Below, one piece after another: positions 10,315 to 19,784 of a stretch of 64,000 nucleotides of DNA; position 1 is the first letter of the stretch; every line of letters begins with the position of its first letter. The notes under the pieces are model-generated. The model was given only the letters and a program-made list of their open reading frames with translations, was not told the DNA's origin and searched no databases. Source of the DNA: Abyssibius alkaniclasticus (GTDB lineage Bacteria; Pseudomonadota; Alphaproteobacteria; Rhodobacterales; Rhodobacteraceae); NCBI RefSeq assembly GCF_020447305.1, contig NZ_CP095732.1, forward strand, positions 1,272,501-1,336,500, given 5' to 3'. A program made the translations under genes and the position numbers.

Positions 10315-10557
10315 CTAGCCCGGATCGTCACGCATGATGGCGCGCGCCAGCCTGCGCGCCAGCCAGATCAGCCCCAGCCAAACACCGAATACATAGACGA
10401 ATGCCGCCGGCAGGCCCAGAATGGTGCCGGCCTGCGCAAAAATCCAGATAATGGGCGAAAGCAGTAAAAACCCGCCAAGAATGGGCAAAAGCGCGGCAAA
10501 ATCCTGCCTGCGCCGCCGTTCCAGCGCACGCTGGGCCAGGTCGGGCTTGGGTTTCAT
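10315..10557 (-). CDS. Small two-helix membrane protein preceding the symporter-kinase (CbrX-like position)
   Basis: An 80-residue protein with a basic N-terminus (residues 1-20) and two hydrophobic helices (about 22-44 and 46-65) ending in a basic tail. It resembles the small partner proteins encoded beside SSS-family transporters. It occupies the place of CbrX, a small protein translationally coupled to cbrA in Pseudomonas. Its ATG shares four bases with the response regulator stop, and its own stop is 3 nt from the kinase ATG, so all three are tightly coupled. It may stabilise or tune the symporter domain (inference). Confidence 0.75.
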   Translation of the reverse strand: MKPKPDLAQRALERRRRQDFAALLPILGGFLLLSPIIWIFAQAGTILGLPAAFVYVFGVWLGLIWLARRLARAIMRDDPG

Positions 10558-10919
10558 AGCCCGACCAGCAGCCGCGCGCGCGCCACCAGTTCGGCATTGG
10601 CAAAGGGTTTGGTCATGAAAACATCCACGCCAATATCTTCGGCCATTTGCTGGTCACGCGACTGGCCCTTGGCGGTGAGCATCATCACTTTCGGTGCGAT
10701 TTGCCCTTTCAGGCGCAGATCGCGCAAAATGTCAAAGCCGCTGCGATTGGGCAGCATCACATCGAGGATCACCAGATCGGGGGCAGAGTCTGCAATGCGG
10801 GCCAATGCGCGGTTGCCGTCAGATTCGCTTTGCACGGCGAAGCCTGCGCGTTCCAGCAAAAAGGTCAGTGATTCGACGATATTCGGTTCGTCCTCAACAA
10901 TCAGGACAGATTTGCGCAC
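10554..10919 (-). CDS. Single-domain response regulator
   Basis: A free receiver domain of 121 residues with no output domain. It has the acidic pocket (E9, D10), phospho-acceptor D53 (LDVMLPNRSG), a Thr/Ser switch position in MLTAKG and the conserved Lys in FMTKPF. It lies between the XRE regulator gene (73 nt upstream) and the small membrane protein (4-nt overlap) in the kinase operon, so it is the likely target of that kinase. Characterised CbrB/CrbR partners carry a DNA-binding domain. This one does not, so the signal must pass on through another protein. Confidence 0.88.
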   Translation of the reverse strand: MRKSVLIVEDEPNIVESLTFLLERAGFAVQSESDGNRALARIADSAPDLVILDVMLPNRSGFDILRDLRLKGQIAPKVMMLTAKGQSRDQQMAEDIGVDVFMTKPFANAELVARARLLVGL

Positions 10920-10992
10920 AGATTACCCCCCGACGCCCATGCGGCGCTTGGGGCAGGATAAAAGGCCAAAAGGTCAAATGCCAAGCGATTTG

Positions 10993-12315
10993 TCAGCCAA
11001 CCACCTGGGGGATATCGGTAAGATAGGCGGCGCGGCTGCGCGCGTCGCAGCCTTTGCGCGGGCAAATCGCACAGGCCGTGCCAACCGCCGAAATGCCTTG
11101 GGGTTGCGGCAGCCACGCCGAAATCACCTTCAGGCTGTCATCGGGGATCAGCAGCATGGCCGCCTGATAGTTGGGGGTTTGGCCCACCGGGGCCGGCGCG
11201 GTCTGCTCGGCCAACGACAATGCGGTAATCACCGTGCCATCGCTTAGCGACAGGGCCGAAATGGCGCTGCGCTCGGGGTGGCTGAAGGCCTGAAAGATGG
11301 GCCAAAGCGCACAGGCGGCACCGTGGCGGGGCAGGGCGAAACTTTCGAGCGGCTGGCGCCAGATGGGCTGGCCTGCGGCATTGACCACCAATAGCCCGAA
11401 GCGCGGCGCGGCAATATCCTCGCGCCGCAAGGCCGCAAGCCTGCGATAGATGCGGATCTGGCTGCCGCCGAAATGCTGGCCCAGCGCATGGGGGTTATAG
11501 GCCAGGCGCGCGGCGGTGGCGGCAAATTCCGCAAGCGGCAGGGCGGCGGCATCGCCCGCATAACGCGCCAGCAGGTCATGCGCCATAGAGCGTGCGGCCG
11601 GGCTGTCCAGTTCGGGGGCGTCGGCCAGAAGCGCCGCCACACTGCCTCCGGCATCGAGCGCCGGAAAGCGATAGCCGTGCCGTTGCAGGAAACTGTCCAC
11701 CGCCTCTTCCGGCGTGGCCGCAGCGGCGGCACCTTCGCTTGCGCGGTCAAGATAGGCGCTCAGCGCCGTGGCCGCATCTGAAAGGCGGCGGCTTTCATCG
11801 TGAATGCTGCGCACAAAGCGGCGCTGCTGGTCGGGGGCAATGTCATCAACCGTGCTTAGAATGCCCGCGGTCGAGCGGATTGCCGTGATGTTCGACAGGA
11901 TATTATGCAGCGTTTCGGCCAAAAACGGATCATGCCCCAAACGATCGCTCAGCACGGTAATGGCCTCGCGCAAGTCATGGTTCTGGCGCGACAGGGCGGC
12001 CACGCTGTGCGCCCAGTCGGGAAATTGCGCGATGAACGCCTCGATCAGGCCCGGATCGATGCCGCCCTGCGCGGTGGCCACGGCGCGCAATTCGGCCAAT
12101 TGTGCCGAATCCGGCCCCTCGTTCAATGCCGAAGCCGGCAAGTGGAGCGCGCGCGCCAAAGCCTGAAGGCGCAACCCCGCGATTCTGCGTTTGTTATGCT
12201 CGATCAGGTTGAGATAGGAGGCCGACAGCCCGGCCGCGGCCGCAAGTTGACGTTGCGTGAGCCCCATTTTGCGCCGGGCTTCACGAATGCGTGTTCCAAC
12301 CAGGTATCCGACCAT
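10993..12315 (-). CDS. XRE-family short-chain-acyl regulator with an embedded histidine-kinase DHp-like segment
   Basis: Transcription factor of 440 residues. The XRE helix-turn-helix is at about 8-62 (TQRQLAAAAGLSASYLNLIE). The C-terminal half resembles the DUF2083 region of RamB/PrpR/ScfR-type regulators that respond to short-chain acyl-CoA metabolism, with a Cys cluster C-x2-C-x4-C (CAICPRKGC) near the end. Residues ~128-188 resemble a histidine-kinase DHp helix pair with His at 137; no ATPase domain follows. The frame is open to 12384, but GAGG just before the ATG at 12315 and the family start (MVGYLVG) fix the start there. First gene of the leftward operon and divergent from the transporter-acs operon, which it probably controls (inference). 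Confidence 0.82.
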   Translation of the reverse strand: MVGYLVGTRIREARRKMGLTQRQLAAAAGLSASYLNLIEHNKRRIAGLRLQALARALHLPASALNEGPDSAQLAELRAVATAQGGIDPGLIEAFIAQFPDWAHSVAALSRQNHDLREAITVLSDRLGHDPFLAETLHNILSNITAIRSTAGILSTVDDIAPDQQRRFVRSIHDESRRLSDAATALSAYLDRASEGAAAAATPEEAVDSFLQRHGYRFPALDAGGSVAALLADAPELDSPAARSMAHDLLARYAGDAAALPLAEFAATAARLAYNPHALGQHFGGSQIRIYRRLAALRREDIAAPRFGLLVVNAAGQPIWRQPLESFALPRHGAACALWPIFQAFSHPERSAISALSLSDGTVITALSLAEQTAPAPVGQTPNYQAAMLLIPDDSLKVISAWLPQPQGISAVGTACAICPRKGCDARSRAAYLTDIPQVVG

Positions 12316-12354
12316 GCGCGATCCTCTTGCTTTGCAACGGAAAAACGACACGCT

Positions 12355-12403
12355 TGTAAATAAATTTACTATTGTGCGCTGCAATATAGAAATAAGTTTA
12401 CAA
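12355..12403. promoter_or_regulatory. Candidate operator(s) in the divergent promoter region
   Basis: The AT-rich gap between the XRE regulator and the transporter operon contains a palindrome, GTAAAT-AA-ATTTAC (12356-12369). A larger inverted pair is TTGTAAA (12355-12361) with TTTACAA (12397-12403). RamB-type regulators bind short T/A-rich palindromes containing TTTGCAAA-like halves, so this is a plausible binding site for the divergent regulator. That assignment is inference. Confidence 0.5.
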
Positions 12404-12518
12404 AATAATGCAAGGAAAGCAATAATTTATTGTGAACTTCACAAACCTCCCGGCATTATACCTATGGCGCAATGCGCCCCGCCGGATAACCGGCAAGGAC
12501 AGGAATGGGAGGAAATTC

Positions 12519-13862
12519 ATGTCAAAACTAACCCTCAGCCGTCGCGGACTCATCCGCTCGGGCGCCGTTGCAGGCGCGGGGCTTGCTTTGCCCACAATTT
12601 TTACCGGCGCTGCGTCGGCCTATACAAACGAACCTACCGGCAGCGATGTCATCTTTGGCTTTAACGTGCCCCAGTCCGGCCCCTATGCCGACGAAGGTGC
12701 CGACGAGCTTCGCGCCTATCAGCTTGCTGTCAAACACCTGAACGGTGAAGGCGATGGCGGCATGATGAACACCTTCAGCGGCAGCGCGCTGACAGGTCAG
12801 GGTGTGCTTGGCAAGCGGGTCGCCTATGTCACCGGCGATACGCAGACAAAATCCGACGCCGCGCGCGCTTCGGCCCAGTCGATGATCCAGCGCGATGGCG
12901 CCATCATGATCACCGGCGGCTCGTCATCGGGTGTGGCTGTTGCCGTGCAGGCGCTCTGCCAGGAGGCCGGGGTTATCTTCATGGCCTGTCTGACGCATTC
13001 CAACGACACGACCGGCAAGGACAAGAAGGCCAATGGCTTCCGCCATTTCTTCAACGCCTATATGTCGGGTGCGGCACTTGCGCCGGTTCTGGCCAAAACC
13101 TATGGCAGCGACCGTCGCGCCTATCATCTGACCGCCGACTATACCTGGGGCTGGACACAGCAGGCATCGATGCAGGCCTTTACCGAGGCTGAAGGCTGGG
13201 AAACCGTCAACAACGTGCTGACCCCGCTGACCGCAACCGATTTCAGCTCGTATATCGCGCCGGTTCTGAACTCGGGTGCCGATGTTCTCGTGCTGAACCA
13301 TTACGGCGGAAACATGGTGAACTCGCTCACCAATGCCGTGCAGTTCGGTCTGCGCGACAAGCAGGTCAACGGCAAGAACTTCGAGATTGTTGTGCCGCTC
13401 TATTCCGAGCTTATGGCCAAAGGCGCGGGTGAAAACGTGCGCGGCATTCTTGGCTCAAGCAACTGGCACTGGCAATTGCCCGATCCGGGCACCCAGGCCT
13501 TCACCAAATCCTTTGGTGAGGAATATGGCTTCCCGCCAAGCCAGGCCGCACAAACCGCCTATGCCCAGACGCTGCTATATGCGGATGCGGCTGAACGCGC
13601 CGGCACCTTCAATCCTTGCGGGATTGTGGATGCGCTTGAAGGCTTCAGCTTTGATGGCCTTGGCAATGGCCCGACCGAATACCGTGCCGCCGACCACCAG
13701 TGCTTCAAGGATGTGCTGGTTGTGAAAGGCACCGAAGCGCCAACCTCGGAATATGATGTGCTTGAGGTGGTTGAAATCACCCCGCGCGCACAGGTCGAAT
13801 ATGACCCCGAGAACGAGTTCTTCGCCGGTGGCGCTTTGGGCGAATGTAACCCGGGCGCATAG
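12519..13862 (+). CDS. Periplasmic substrate-binding protein of a HAAT-type ABC transporter
   Basis: Binding protein of 447 residues (Peripla_BP_6 fold, LivJ/urea type). The N-terminus has a twin-arginine-like signal (SRRGLIRSG, then a hydrophobic stretch ending at TGAASA, about residue 34), so it is exported. A longer frame starts at 12432, but GGGAGG just before the ATG at 12519 and the signal peptide decide the start. It heads an operon with two permeases, two ATPases and acetyl-CoA synthetase. The family binds amino acids, amides, urea or small carboxylates. The acs link suggests a short-chain carboxylate or its precursor (inference). Confidence 0.85.
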   Translation: MSKLTLSRRGLIRSGAVAGAGLALPTIFTGAASAYTNEPTGSDVIFGFNVPQSGPYADEGADELRAYQLAVKHLNGEGDGGMMNTFSGSALTGQGVLGKRVAYVTGDTQTKSDAARASAQSMIQRDGAIMITGGSSSGVAVAVQALCQEAGVIFMACLTHSNDTTGKDKKANGFRHFFNAYMSGAALAPVLAKTYGSDRRAYHLTADYTWGWTQQASMQAFTEAEGWETVNNVLTPLTATDFSSYIAPVLNSGADVLVLNHYGGNMVNSLTNAVQFGLRDKQVNGKNFEIVVPLYSELMAKGAGENVRGILGSSNWHWQLPDPGTQAFTKSFGEEYGFPPSQAAQTAYAQTLLYADAAERAGTFNPCGIVDALEGFSFDGLGNGPTEYRAADHQCFKDVLVVKGTEAPTSEYDVLEVVEITPRAQVEYDPENEFFAGGALGECNPGA

Positions 13863-13884
13863 GTTTCCCCCTCGGGAATCACTC

Positions 13885-13917
13885 CCGGTCGCATCCTGTG
13901 TGATGCGGCCGGCTTTT
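13885..13917 (+). terminator. Hairpin between binding protein and permease genes
   Basis: Eleven bases at 13885-13895 pair with 13902-13912 (one G-T pair) around a six-base loop, followed by CTTTTCC. Such structures between a binding-protein gene and its permeases often weaken transcription or protect the upstream mRNA, giving excess binding protein. That role is inferred here. Confidence 0.5.
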
Positions 13918-13958
13918 CCGCACAAGCGGGCATAACGTAACATCGGGCGGGGAACACG

Positions 13959-15002
13959 ATGGACGCCATCTTCCTACAATTACTGAACGGTCTGGACAAA
14001 GGTTCGGCCTATGCGCTGATCGCGCTGGGGCTTACGCTGATTTTCGGCACTTTGGGCGTGGTCAATTTTGCGCATGGCGCCTTGTTCATGCTCGGCGCGT
14101 TCTGCGCTGTGACCTTCAACAATATCCTGAATATCGCAAGCGTCACGCTTGATCCGGAGCGCACCGATTTTCTGGGCAACCCGCTGAAGGTGGAAACACC
14201 CTATCTAGAAATGTGGTTTGGTGAATTCGGCAGTTGGATGATCGATTACACCGTGCCGCTGGCCATCATCGTTGCCATTCCGGTAATGATCCTGATCGGC
14301 ATCATCATGGAACGCGGGCTGATCAAGCATTTTTACAAACGCCCCCATGCCGACCAGATTCTTGTAACCTTTGGCCTGGCGATCGTGCTGCAAGAGGTCA
14401 TCAAATTCTACTTCGGCGCCAATCCCATTCCCACACCCAGCCCTGCGGCCTTCAAAGGCTCGCTCGATATCGGTGTGATGTTGGGGTTTGACCCGAATGC
14501 CGTGATCTACCCCTATTGGCGGCTGATCTATTTCTTCTTTGCGGCCATCGTCATCGGCGCGGTCTTTGCCTTCCTGCAATTCACCACCTTTGGCATGGTT
14601 GTGCGTGCCGGCATGGCCGACCGTGAAACCGTGGGCCTGCTTGGCATCAATATCGACCGGCGCTTCACCATCATGTTCGGGGTGGCGGCTGCGGTCGCCG
14701 GGGTTGCAGGGGTCATGTATACGCCTATCAACAGCCCCAATTACCATATGGGCATGGATTTTCTGGTGCTGAGTTTCGTGGTGGTCGTGGTTGGCGGCAT
14801 GGGCAGCCTGCCCGGCGCCGTGGCTGCGGGCTTCCTGCTTGGCGTTCTTGAAAGCTTCGCCTCGATGGTCGAGGTCAAGGACGCCTTTGAATCCATCGGC
14901 CTGCCCAGTATCGACCAGATTGTAATCTACCTTGTTGCAGTGATCATCCTGCTGACAAGGCCGCGTGGCCTTATGGGCCGCAAAGGCGTGATGGAGGAAT
15001 AG
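13959..15002 (+). CDS. livH: LivH-family ABC transporter permease
   Basis: Inner-membrane permease of the HAAT family, 347 residues, with about 8 membrane segments. Typical blocks are [20 protein letters not shown] near the N-terminus and [14 protein letters not shown] near residue 275. It is about 50 residues longer than usual LivH because of a polar insertion after the second membrane segment (about 57-88, containing [11 protein letters not shown]). The insertion may mark a subfamily with a different substrate. It follows the binding-protein gene by 96 nt and is 1 nt from the next permease. Confidence 0.88.
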   Translation: MDAIFLQLLNGLDKGSAYALIALGLTLIFGTLGVVNFAHGALFMLGAFCAVTFNNILNIASVTLDPERTDFLGNPLKVETPYLEMWFGEFGSWMIDYTVPLAIIVAIPVMILIGIIMERGLIKHFYKRPHADQILVTFGLAIVLQEVIKFYFGANPIPTPSPAAFKGSLDIGVMLGFDPNAVIYPYWRLIYFFFAAIVIGAVFAFLQFTTFGMVVRAGMADRETVGLLGINIDRRFTIMFGVAAAVAGVAGVMYTPINSPNYHMGMDFLVLSFVVVVVGGMGSLPGAVAAGFLLGVLESFASMVEVKDAFESIGLPSIDQIVIYLVAVIILLTRPRGLMGRKGVMEE

Positions 15003-15003
15003 C

Positions 15004-16176
15004 ATGTTCAACACGACCCGCACCAATGACCGGCTTTTGTTGACCATTGTCATCATCATGGTTCTGCTTGGCCCGATCATCCTTGCGCCCTTTGGCGCAG
15101 GCTACCCCGCGCTTTTGCAGCGTTTCGCCATTTACGGGCTGTTTGCCGTTGGCTTCAACATTCTGTTCGGCCTTACCGGCTATCTGTCCTTTGGCCATGC
15201 GGCCTTTCTGGGCGTCGGCTCTTATGCGGCGGTCTGGATGTTCAAGCTGCTGACCATGAACATCATCCCGGCGATCTTGCTGGCGATGGTCATTTCCGGG
15301 CTGTTTGCGCTGCTGATCGGCTATATCAGCTTGCGGCGTTCGGGGATCTACTTTTCGATCCTCACGCTGGCCTTTGCGCAGATGAGCTATAACATGGCCT
15401 ATTCCGTGCTGACCCCGCTGACCAATGGCGAAACCGGTCTGCAACTGGCGCTGAGCGATCCGCGCGTGCTGGACAGGGTTGAAAACGCCAACCAACTGCC
15501 GCTGACCAACCTGTTCGGGCTGGATATGAACGCCGTCTTCTGGAACCCGACGCTGCTGGGTTACCAGATTCAGTTCAACTATGGTTTCTATGTCTGCGCG
15601 GCCTTCCTGATCGGCGGGTTCTATCTGTCGATGCGCATCTTCCGCTCGCCCTTCGGGCTGATGCTGCGCGCCGTCAAGACCAACCGCACACGGCTGAACT
15701 ATACCGGCATCAACCCGCGCCCCTATACGCTTGCGGCCTTTGTGATCTCGGGCATGTATGCCGGGCTGGCGGGGGCGCTTCTGGCCAGCATGGAACCGCT
15801 GGCCGGTGCCGAGCGTATGCAATGGACAGCATCGGGCGAGGTGGTCTTGATGACCATTCTGGGCGGTGCAGGCACGCTGATCGGGCCGGTCTTGGGCGCG
15901 GGTGCGATCAAATATTTCGAAAACATCTTTTCGACCATCAATGAAAACGTGCTGCATGGCTGGTTCAGCATCTTCCCCGAATGGCTGAACAGCACATTGA
16001 GCTGGGTCTTTTCGCCCTTCTTTGGCGAAGGCTGGAGCCTGACCCTGGGGTTGCTGTTCATGCTGGTGGTTATCTTTCTGCCCGGCGGGCTGGTTGAAGG
16101 AGCGCAAAGGCTGGGCGGCTGGCTCAAGGGATTGGTCGGCAAACGCCCTGAAACCGCCACCACACCGGCTGAATAG
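15004..16176 (+). CDS. livM: LivM-family ABC transporter permease
   Basis: Second permease of the same importer, 390 residues. It has the family block [20 protein letters not shown] (about 53-72) and the EAA-like region [26 protein letters not shown] polar stretch of ~60 residues (about 138-190) interrupts the usual membrane pattern, so both permeases carry extra extramembrane material. The gene starts 1 nt after livH and ends 9 nt before livG. Substrate unknown. Confidence 0.88.
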   Translation: MFNTTRTNDRLLLTIVIIMVLLGPIILAPFGAGYPALLQRFAIYGLFAVGFNILFGLTGYLSFGHAAFLGVGSYAAVWMFKLLTMNIIPAILLAMVISGLFALLIGYISLRRSGIYFSILTLAFAQMSYNMAYSVLTPLTNGETGLQLALSDPRVLDRVENANQLPLTNLFGLDMNAVFWNPTLLGYQIQFNYGFYVCAAFLIGGFYLSMRIFRSPFGLMLRAVKTNRTRLNYTGINPRPYTLAAFVISGMYAGLAGALLASMEPLAGAERMQWTASGEVVLMTILGGAGTLIGPVLGAGAIKYFENIFSTINENVLHGWFSIFPEWLNSTLSWVFSPFFGEGWSLTLGLLFMLVVIFLPGGLVEGAQRLGGWLKGLVGKRPETATTPAE

Positions 16177-16185
16177 GAGCGGAAG

Positions 16186-16944
16186 ATGGGCATTTTAGAA
16201 GTTCAGAACGTCAACAAACGCTTTGGTGGCCTGCAGGCGCTTTCAAACGTCAACCTCGATGTGCAGGAAGGCTCTATCCATGCGATTATCGGGCCGAACG
16301 GGGCGGGCAAATCCACCTTCCTCAATTGCCTGATCGGCAAGCTGAAACCCGATACCGGCACGGTGCTGTTCAACGGCCAGTCGGTGCTGGGCAAGAAACC
16401 CCACCAGATCAACCAGCTCGGCGTCAGCCGGGTGTTCCAGACGCCGGAAATCTTTTCCAGCCTCAGCGTATGGGAAAACGTGCTGATCCCGTGCTTTGCG
16501 CATCGTGACGGGGCGTTCACGCTGAACCCGCTGAAATCGGTCGCCAAGGATGCCGATATTCGCGCCAAGGCCGAAGAAATTCTGGCCGATGTCGGCATGT
16601 CGGACAAGCGCAACATGATCGCGGCTTCAATGTCGCGCGGCGACAAGCGGCGCCTGGAAATGGCCATGTGCCTTGTGCAGGAACCCAAGCTCTTGCTGCT
16701 TGACGAGCCGACCGCCGGCATGGCGCGGGCCGATACCAACAACACGATCGCGCTTTTGCGCGAGATCAGCGAAAAGCGCAAAATCACCAAAGTGATCATC
16801 GAACATGACATGCATGTCGTGTTTTCGCTGGCCAGCCGCATTTCGGTGCTGGCACAGGGTGCGATCATTGTCGAGGACACGCCGGAAAATATCAAAGGCC
16901 ATCCGAAAGTGCGAGAAGCCTATCTAGGGGAGGCACAGGTATGA
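16186..16944 (+). CDS. livG: LivG-family ABC transporter ATPase
   Basis: Cytoplasmic ATPase of 252 residues with Walker A (GPNGAGKST) and Walker B (LLLLDEPTAGM). The signature loop reads SRGDKRRLEM rather than the LSGGQ form, a LivG/UrtD-like variant. It pairs with the next ATPase to power the importer. Its end overlaps the start of livF by 4 nt, so the two are translationally coupled. Confidence 0.9.
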   Translation: MGILEVQNVNKRFGGLQALSNVNLDVQEGSIHAIIGPNGAGKSTFLNCLIGKLKPDTGTVLFNGQSVLGKKPHQINQLGVSRVFQTPEIFSSLSVWENVLIPCFAHRDGAFTLNPLKSVAKDADIRAKAEEILADVGMSDKRNMIAASMSRGDKRRLEMAMCLVQEPKLLLLDEPTAGMARADTNNTIALLREISEKRKITKVIIEHDMHVVFSLASRISVLAQGAIIVEDTPENIKGHPKVREAYLGEAQV

Positions 16945-17705
16945 CCCTGACCGATACAGACTATTCCAACGCGGCCTCTGAAAACCTTGGGCGGGTCGAG
17001 CCGGCCTATTTCCAGTGCCACGACATCCATGCCTATTACGGCGAAAGCTATATCGTGCAGGGCGTGAGCTTCAACATTCATGAAGGTGAGATTCTGGCGC
17101 TGCTCGGGCGCAACGGGGCGGGCAAAACCTCGACCCTGCGCGCCATTGCCCGCATGGATGACCCGGCGCTGAAACGCGGCGAGATCTGGCTCGACCATAA
17201 GCCGCTGCACGATATGAAATCGTTTCAGGCCAGCCAGTTCGGCGTGGGGCTGGTGCCGGAAGACCGGCGGATCATTCCCGGCCTGACGGTGGAAGAAAAC
17301 ATCAAGCTGGCGCAAATCGCCCCGCCTAAAGGCTGGTCGGCCGAGCGGATTTACGAGCTGTTCCCCCGCCTTGGCGAGCGGCGCAAGCAAGAGGGTGTAA
17401 CCCTGTCGGGCGGCGAGCAGCAGATGCTGGCCATTGGCCGCGCACTGGCCCGCGATGTGAAGCTGCTCTTGCTGGATGAGCCTTATGAAGGGCTTGCGCC
17501 GGTCATCGTGCAGGAAATCGAGCGCACTTTGGCGCAGATCAAATCACTCGGCATCACCACGATTATCGTCGAGCAAAACGCCATTGCAGCGTTGAAACTG
17601 GCCGATAGGGCGGTCATTCTGGATACCGGACAGGTGGTGTTTGACGGCACGGCCCAAGAGGTGCTGGACAATGAGGCGCTCCGCCAGGAATATTTGGCCA
17701 TCTAG
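16941..17705 (+). CDS. livF: LivF-family ABC transporter ATPase
   Basis: Second ATPase of the importer, 254 residues. It has Walker A ([10 protein letters not shown]), a canonical signature (LSGGEQQML) and Walker B ([11 protein letters not shown]). Compared with usual LivF (about 235) it carries ~20 extra N-terminal residues. It is followed by acs after 53 nt with no obvious terminator, which ties uptake to acetyl-CoA synthetase. Confidence 0.9.
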   Translation: MTLTDTDYSNAASENLGRVEPAYFQCHDIHAYYGESYIVQGVSFNIHEGEILALLGRNGAGKTSTLRAIARMDDPALKRGEIWLDHKPLHDMKSFQASQFGVGLVPEDRRIIPGLTVEENIKLAQIAPPKGWSAERIYELFPRLGERRKQEGVTLSGGEQQMLAIGRALARDVKLLLLDEPYEGLAPVIVQEIERTLAQIKSLGITTIIVEQNAIAALKLADRAVILDTGQVVFDGTAQEVLDNEALRQEYLAI

Positions 17706-17758
17706 CCCGCTTTGCGCCAGCAAGGGCGCGGCGCCCGGCCCAAACGGATGAGGATACA

Positions 17759-19708
17759 ATGACAAACGCAAGCTTCCCCCCCGCAACCGATTTTGCGGAG
17801 AATGCGCATATTGATGCGGCGACCTATGAAAAAATGTATGCAGAATCAATAGCCGACCCCGATGCGTTCTGGGGCAAGGCGGCGGCGCGGCTGGATTGGG
17901 TGAAAGCGCCCAAAACCATCAAGAACACCTCATTCGCCTATGAAAATGTGTCGATCAAATGGTTTGAAGATGGCGAATTGAACGTCGCCGCCAATTGCAT
18001 TGACCGGCATCTGGCCACGCGCGGCAACCAGACCGCAATCATCTGGGAGGCGGACGACCCCGCCACCCCCGCCAAGCACATCACCTATGCCGAATTGCAC
18101 GACCAGGTCAGCCGCTTGGCCAATGTGCTGCGCGCCCAGGGTGTGGGCAAGGGCGACCGCGTTGTCATTTACCTGCCGATGATCCCTGCCGCCGCCTATG
18201 CCATGCTGGCCTGCGCGCGCATCGGTGCCGTGCATTCCGTGGTGTTTGCGGGCTTCTCGCCCGACGCGCTTGGCAACCGCATCAACGATAGCGGCGCCAA
18301 GGTGCTGATCACCGCCGATGAAGCCCCGCGCGGCGGGCGCAAAACGCCGCTGAAATCCAATGCCGATGCCGCCCTTCTGCATTGCAGCGATTCCGTGCGC
18401 TGTTTGGTTGTCAAACATACCGGCGGGCAAACCACATGGGTTGCGGGGCGCGATATCGACCTGCTCGCCGAAATGGCGGCGGCCAGTGGCAATTGCGCGC
18501 CCGAAGTGATGAATGCCGAAGACCCGCTTTTCGTGCTGTATACCTCCGGTTCTACCGGCAAGCCCAAGGGCGTGGTCCATTCCTCGGGCGGCTATCTGCT
18601 TTATGCCGCGATGACCCATGAATACACGTTCGACTATCATGATGGCGATATCTACTGGTGCACCGCCGATGTCGGCTGGGTGACCGGCCATAGCTATATC
18701 GTTTATGGCCCGCTGGCCAATGGCGCGACCACGCTGATGTTCGAAGGCGTGCCAACCTGGCCCGATGCCTCGCGCTTCTGGCAGGTGTGCGAAAAGCACA
18801 AGGTGAACCAGTTCTACACCGCCCCCACCGCCATTCGCGCGCTGATGGGGCAGGGCGACAGCTTTGTGTCGGGCTGCGATCTGTCCAGCCTGAAACTGCT
18901 GGGCACGGTGGGCGAGCCGATCAACCCCGAAGCCTGGAACTGGTATAACGAGGTGGTCGGCAAGGGAAAGCTGCCCATCGTCGATACATGGTGGCAAACC
19001 GAAACCGGCGGCCACATGATCACCCCGCTGCCCGGCGCGATTGCCGCCAAACCCGGCTCTGCCACCAAACCGTTCTTCGGCGTGCAGCCGGTTATTCTTG
19101 ATGCCACAACAGGCGAAGAGCAAACTGCGACCGAGGCCGAGGGCGTGCTTTGCGTTAAAGACAGTTGGCCCGGCCAGATGCGCACGGTATTTGGCGACCA
19201 TGACCGCTTCGTTTCGGCCTATTTCGCCGATTACAAAGGCTATTATTTCACCGGCGATGGCTGTCGGCGCGATGCCGATGGCTATTACTGGATCACCGGG
19301 CGGGTTGATGACGTGATCAACGTCTCGGGCCACCGGATGGGCACGGCCGAGGTGGAAAGCGCGCTGGTCGCGCACGCAAAAGTGGCCGAGGCTGCGGTTG
19401 TCGGCTATCCTCATGCCATCAAGGGGCAGGGGATTTATGCCTATATCACCCTGATGAACGGCGTTGAGCCCAGCGACGAGCTGAAGCGCGAGCTGGTGCT
19501 ATGGGTGCGCAAGGAAATCGGCCCCATCGCCAGCCCCGACCTCATCCAATGGGCGCCGGGCCTGCCAAAGACTCGGTCAGGCAAAATCATGCGGCGGATT
19601 CTGCGCAAGATCGCCGAAAACGAGTATGGCAGCCTTGGGGATACATCTACGCTTGCAGACCCGGGCGTGGTTGACGATCTTATTACCAACCGGATGCATC
19701 GAAATTAA
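17759..19708 (+). CDS. acs: Acetyl-coenzyme A synthetase
   Basis: AMP-forming acetate-CoA ligase of 649 residues. It activates acetate to acetyl-AMP and then acetyl-CoA. The adenylate motif [11 protein letters not shown] is near residue 260. The A8/A10 regions include [18 protein letters not shown] and SGKIMRRIL. The Lys of the latter is K609, the position acetylated and regulated in Salmonella Acs. Length and motifs fit Acs well, although a propionyl-preferring relative cannot be excluded. Last gene of the transporter operon, with GATGAGGA before the ATG and a strong hairpin after the gene. Confidence 0.95.
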   Translation: MTNASFPPATDFAENAHIDAATYEKMYAESIADPDAFWGKAAARLDWVKAPKTIKNTSFAYENVSIKWFEDGELNVAANCIDRHLATRGNQTAIIWEADDPATPAKHITYAELHDQVSRLANVLRAQGVGKGDRVVIYLPMIPAAAYAMLACARIGAVHSVVFAGFSPDALGNRINDSGAKVLITADEAPRGGRKTPLKSNADAALLHCSDSVRCLVVKHTGGQTTWVAGRDIDLLAEMAAASGNCAPEVMNAEDPLFVLYTSGSTGKPKGVVHSSGGYLLYAAMTHEYTFDYHDGDIYWCTADVGWVTGHSYIVYGPLANGATTLMFEGVPTWPDASRFWQVCEKHKVNQFYTAPTAIRALMGQGDSFVSGCDLSSLKLLGTVGEPINPEAWNWYNEVVGKGKLPIVDTWWQTETGGHMITPLPGAIAAKPGSATKPFFGVQPVILDATTGEEQTATEAEGVLCVKDSWPGQMRTVFGDHDRFVSAYFADYKGYYFTGDGCRRDADGYYWITGRVDDVINVSGHRMGTAEVESALVAHAKVAEAAVVGYPHAIKGQGIYAYITLMNGVEPSDELKRELVLWVRKEIGPIASPDLIQWAPGLPKTRSGKIMRRILRKIAENEYGSLGDTSTLADPGVVDDLITNRMHRN

Positions 19709-19731
19709 TTATACTAAACTTTTATGAATGC

Positions 19732-19770
19732 ATGATGCCTTCTTTTTTGCTAAAAGAGGGCATCATCTTT
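19732..19770 (+). terminator. Terminator-like hairpin after acs
   Basis: Fifteen bases at 19732-19746 pair with 19752-19766 (one G-T pair) around loop TTGCT, followed by CTTT. It ends the transporter-acs operon. The ribosome binding site of a small lipoprotein gene begins directly after it. Confidence 0.7.
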
Positions 19771-19784
19771 GTAGGAGTTTAACG

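Noticed and set aside
17930-19414. 494-codon minus-strand frame over acs
   Set aside because: The acs product has all motifs and family length. The antisense product is His/Gly-rich without recognisable domains.
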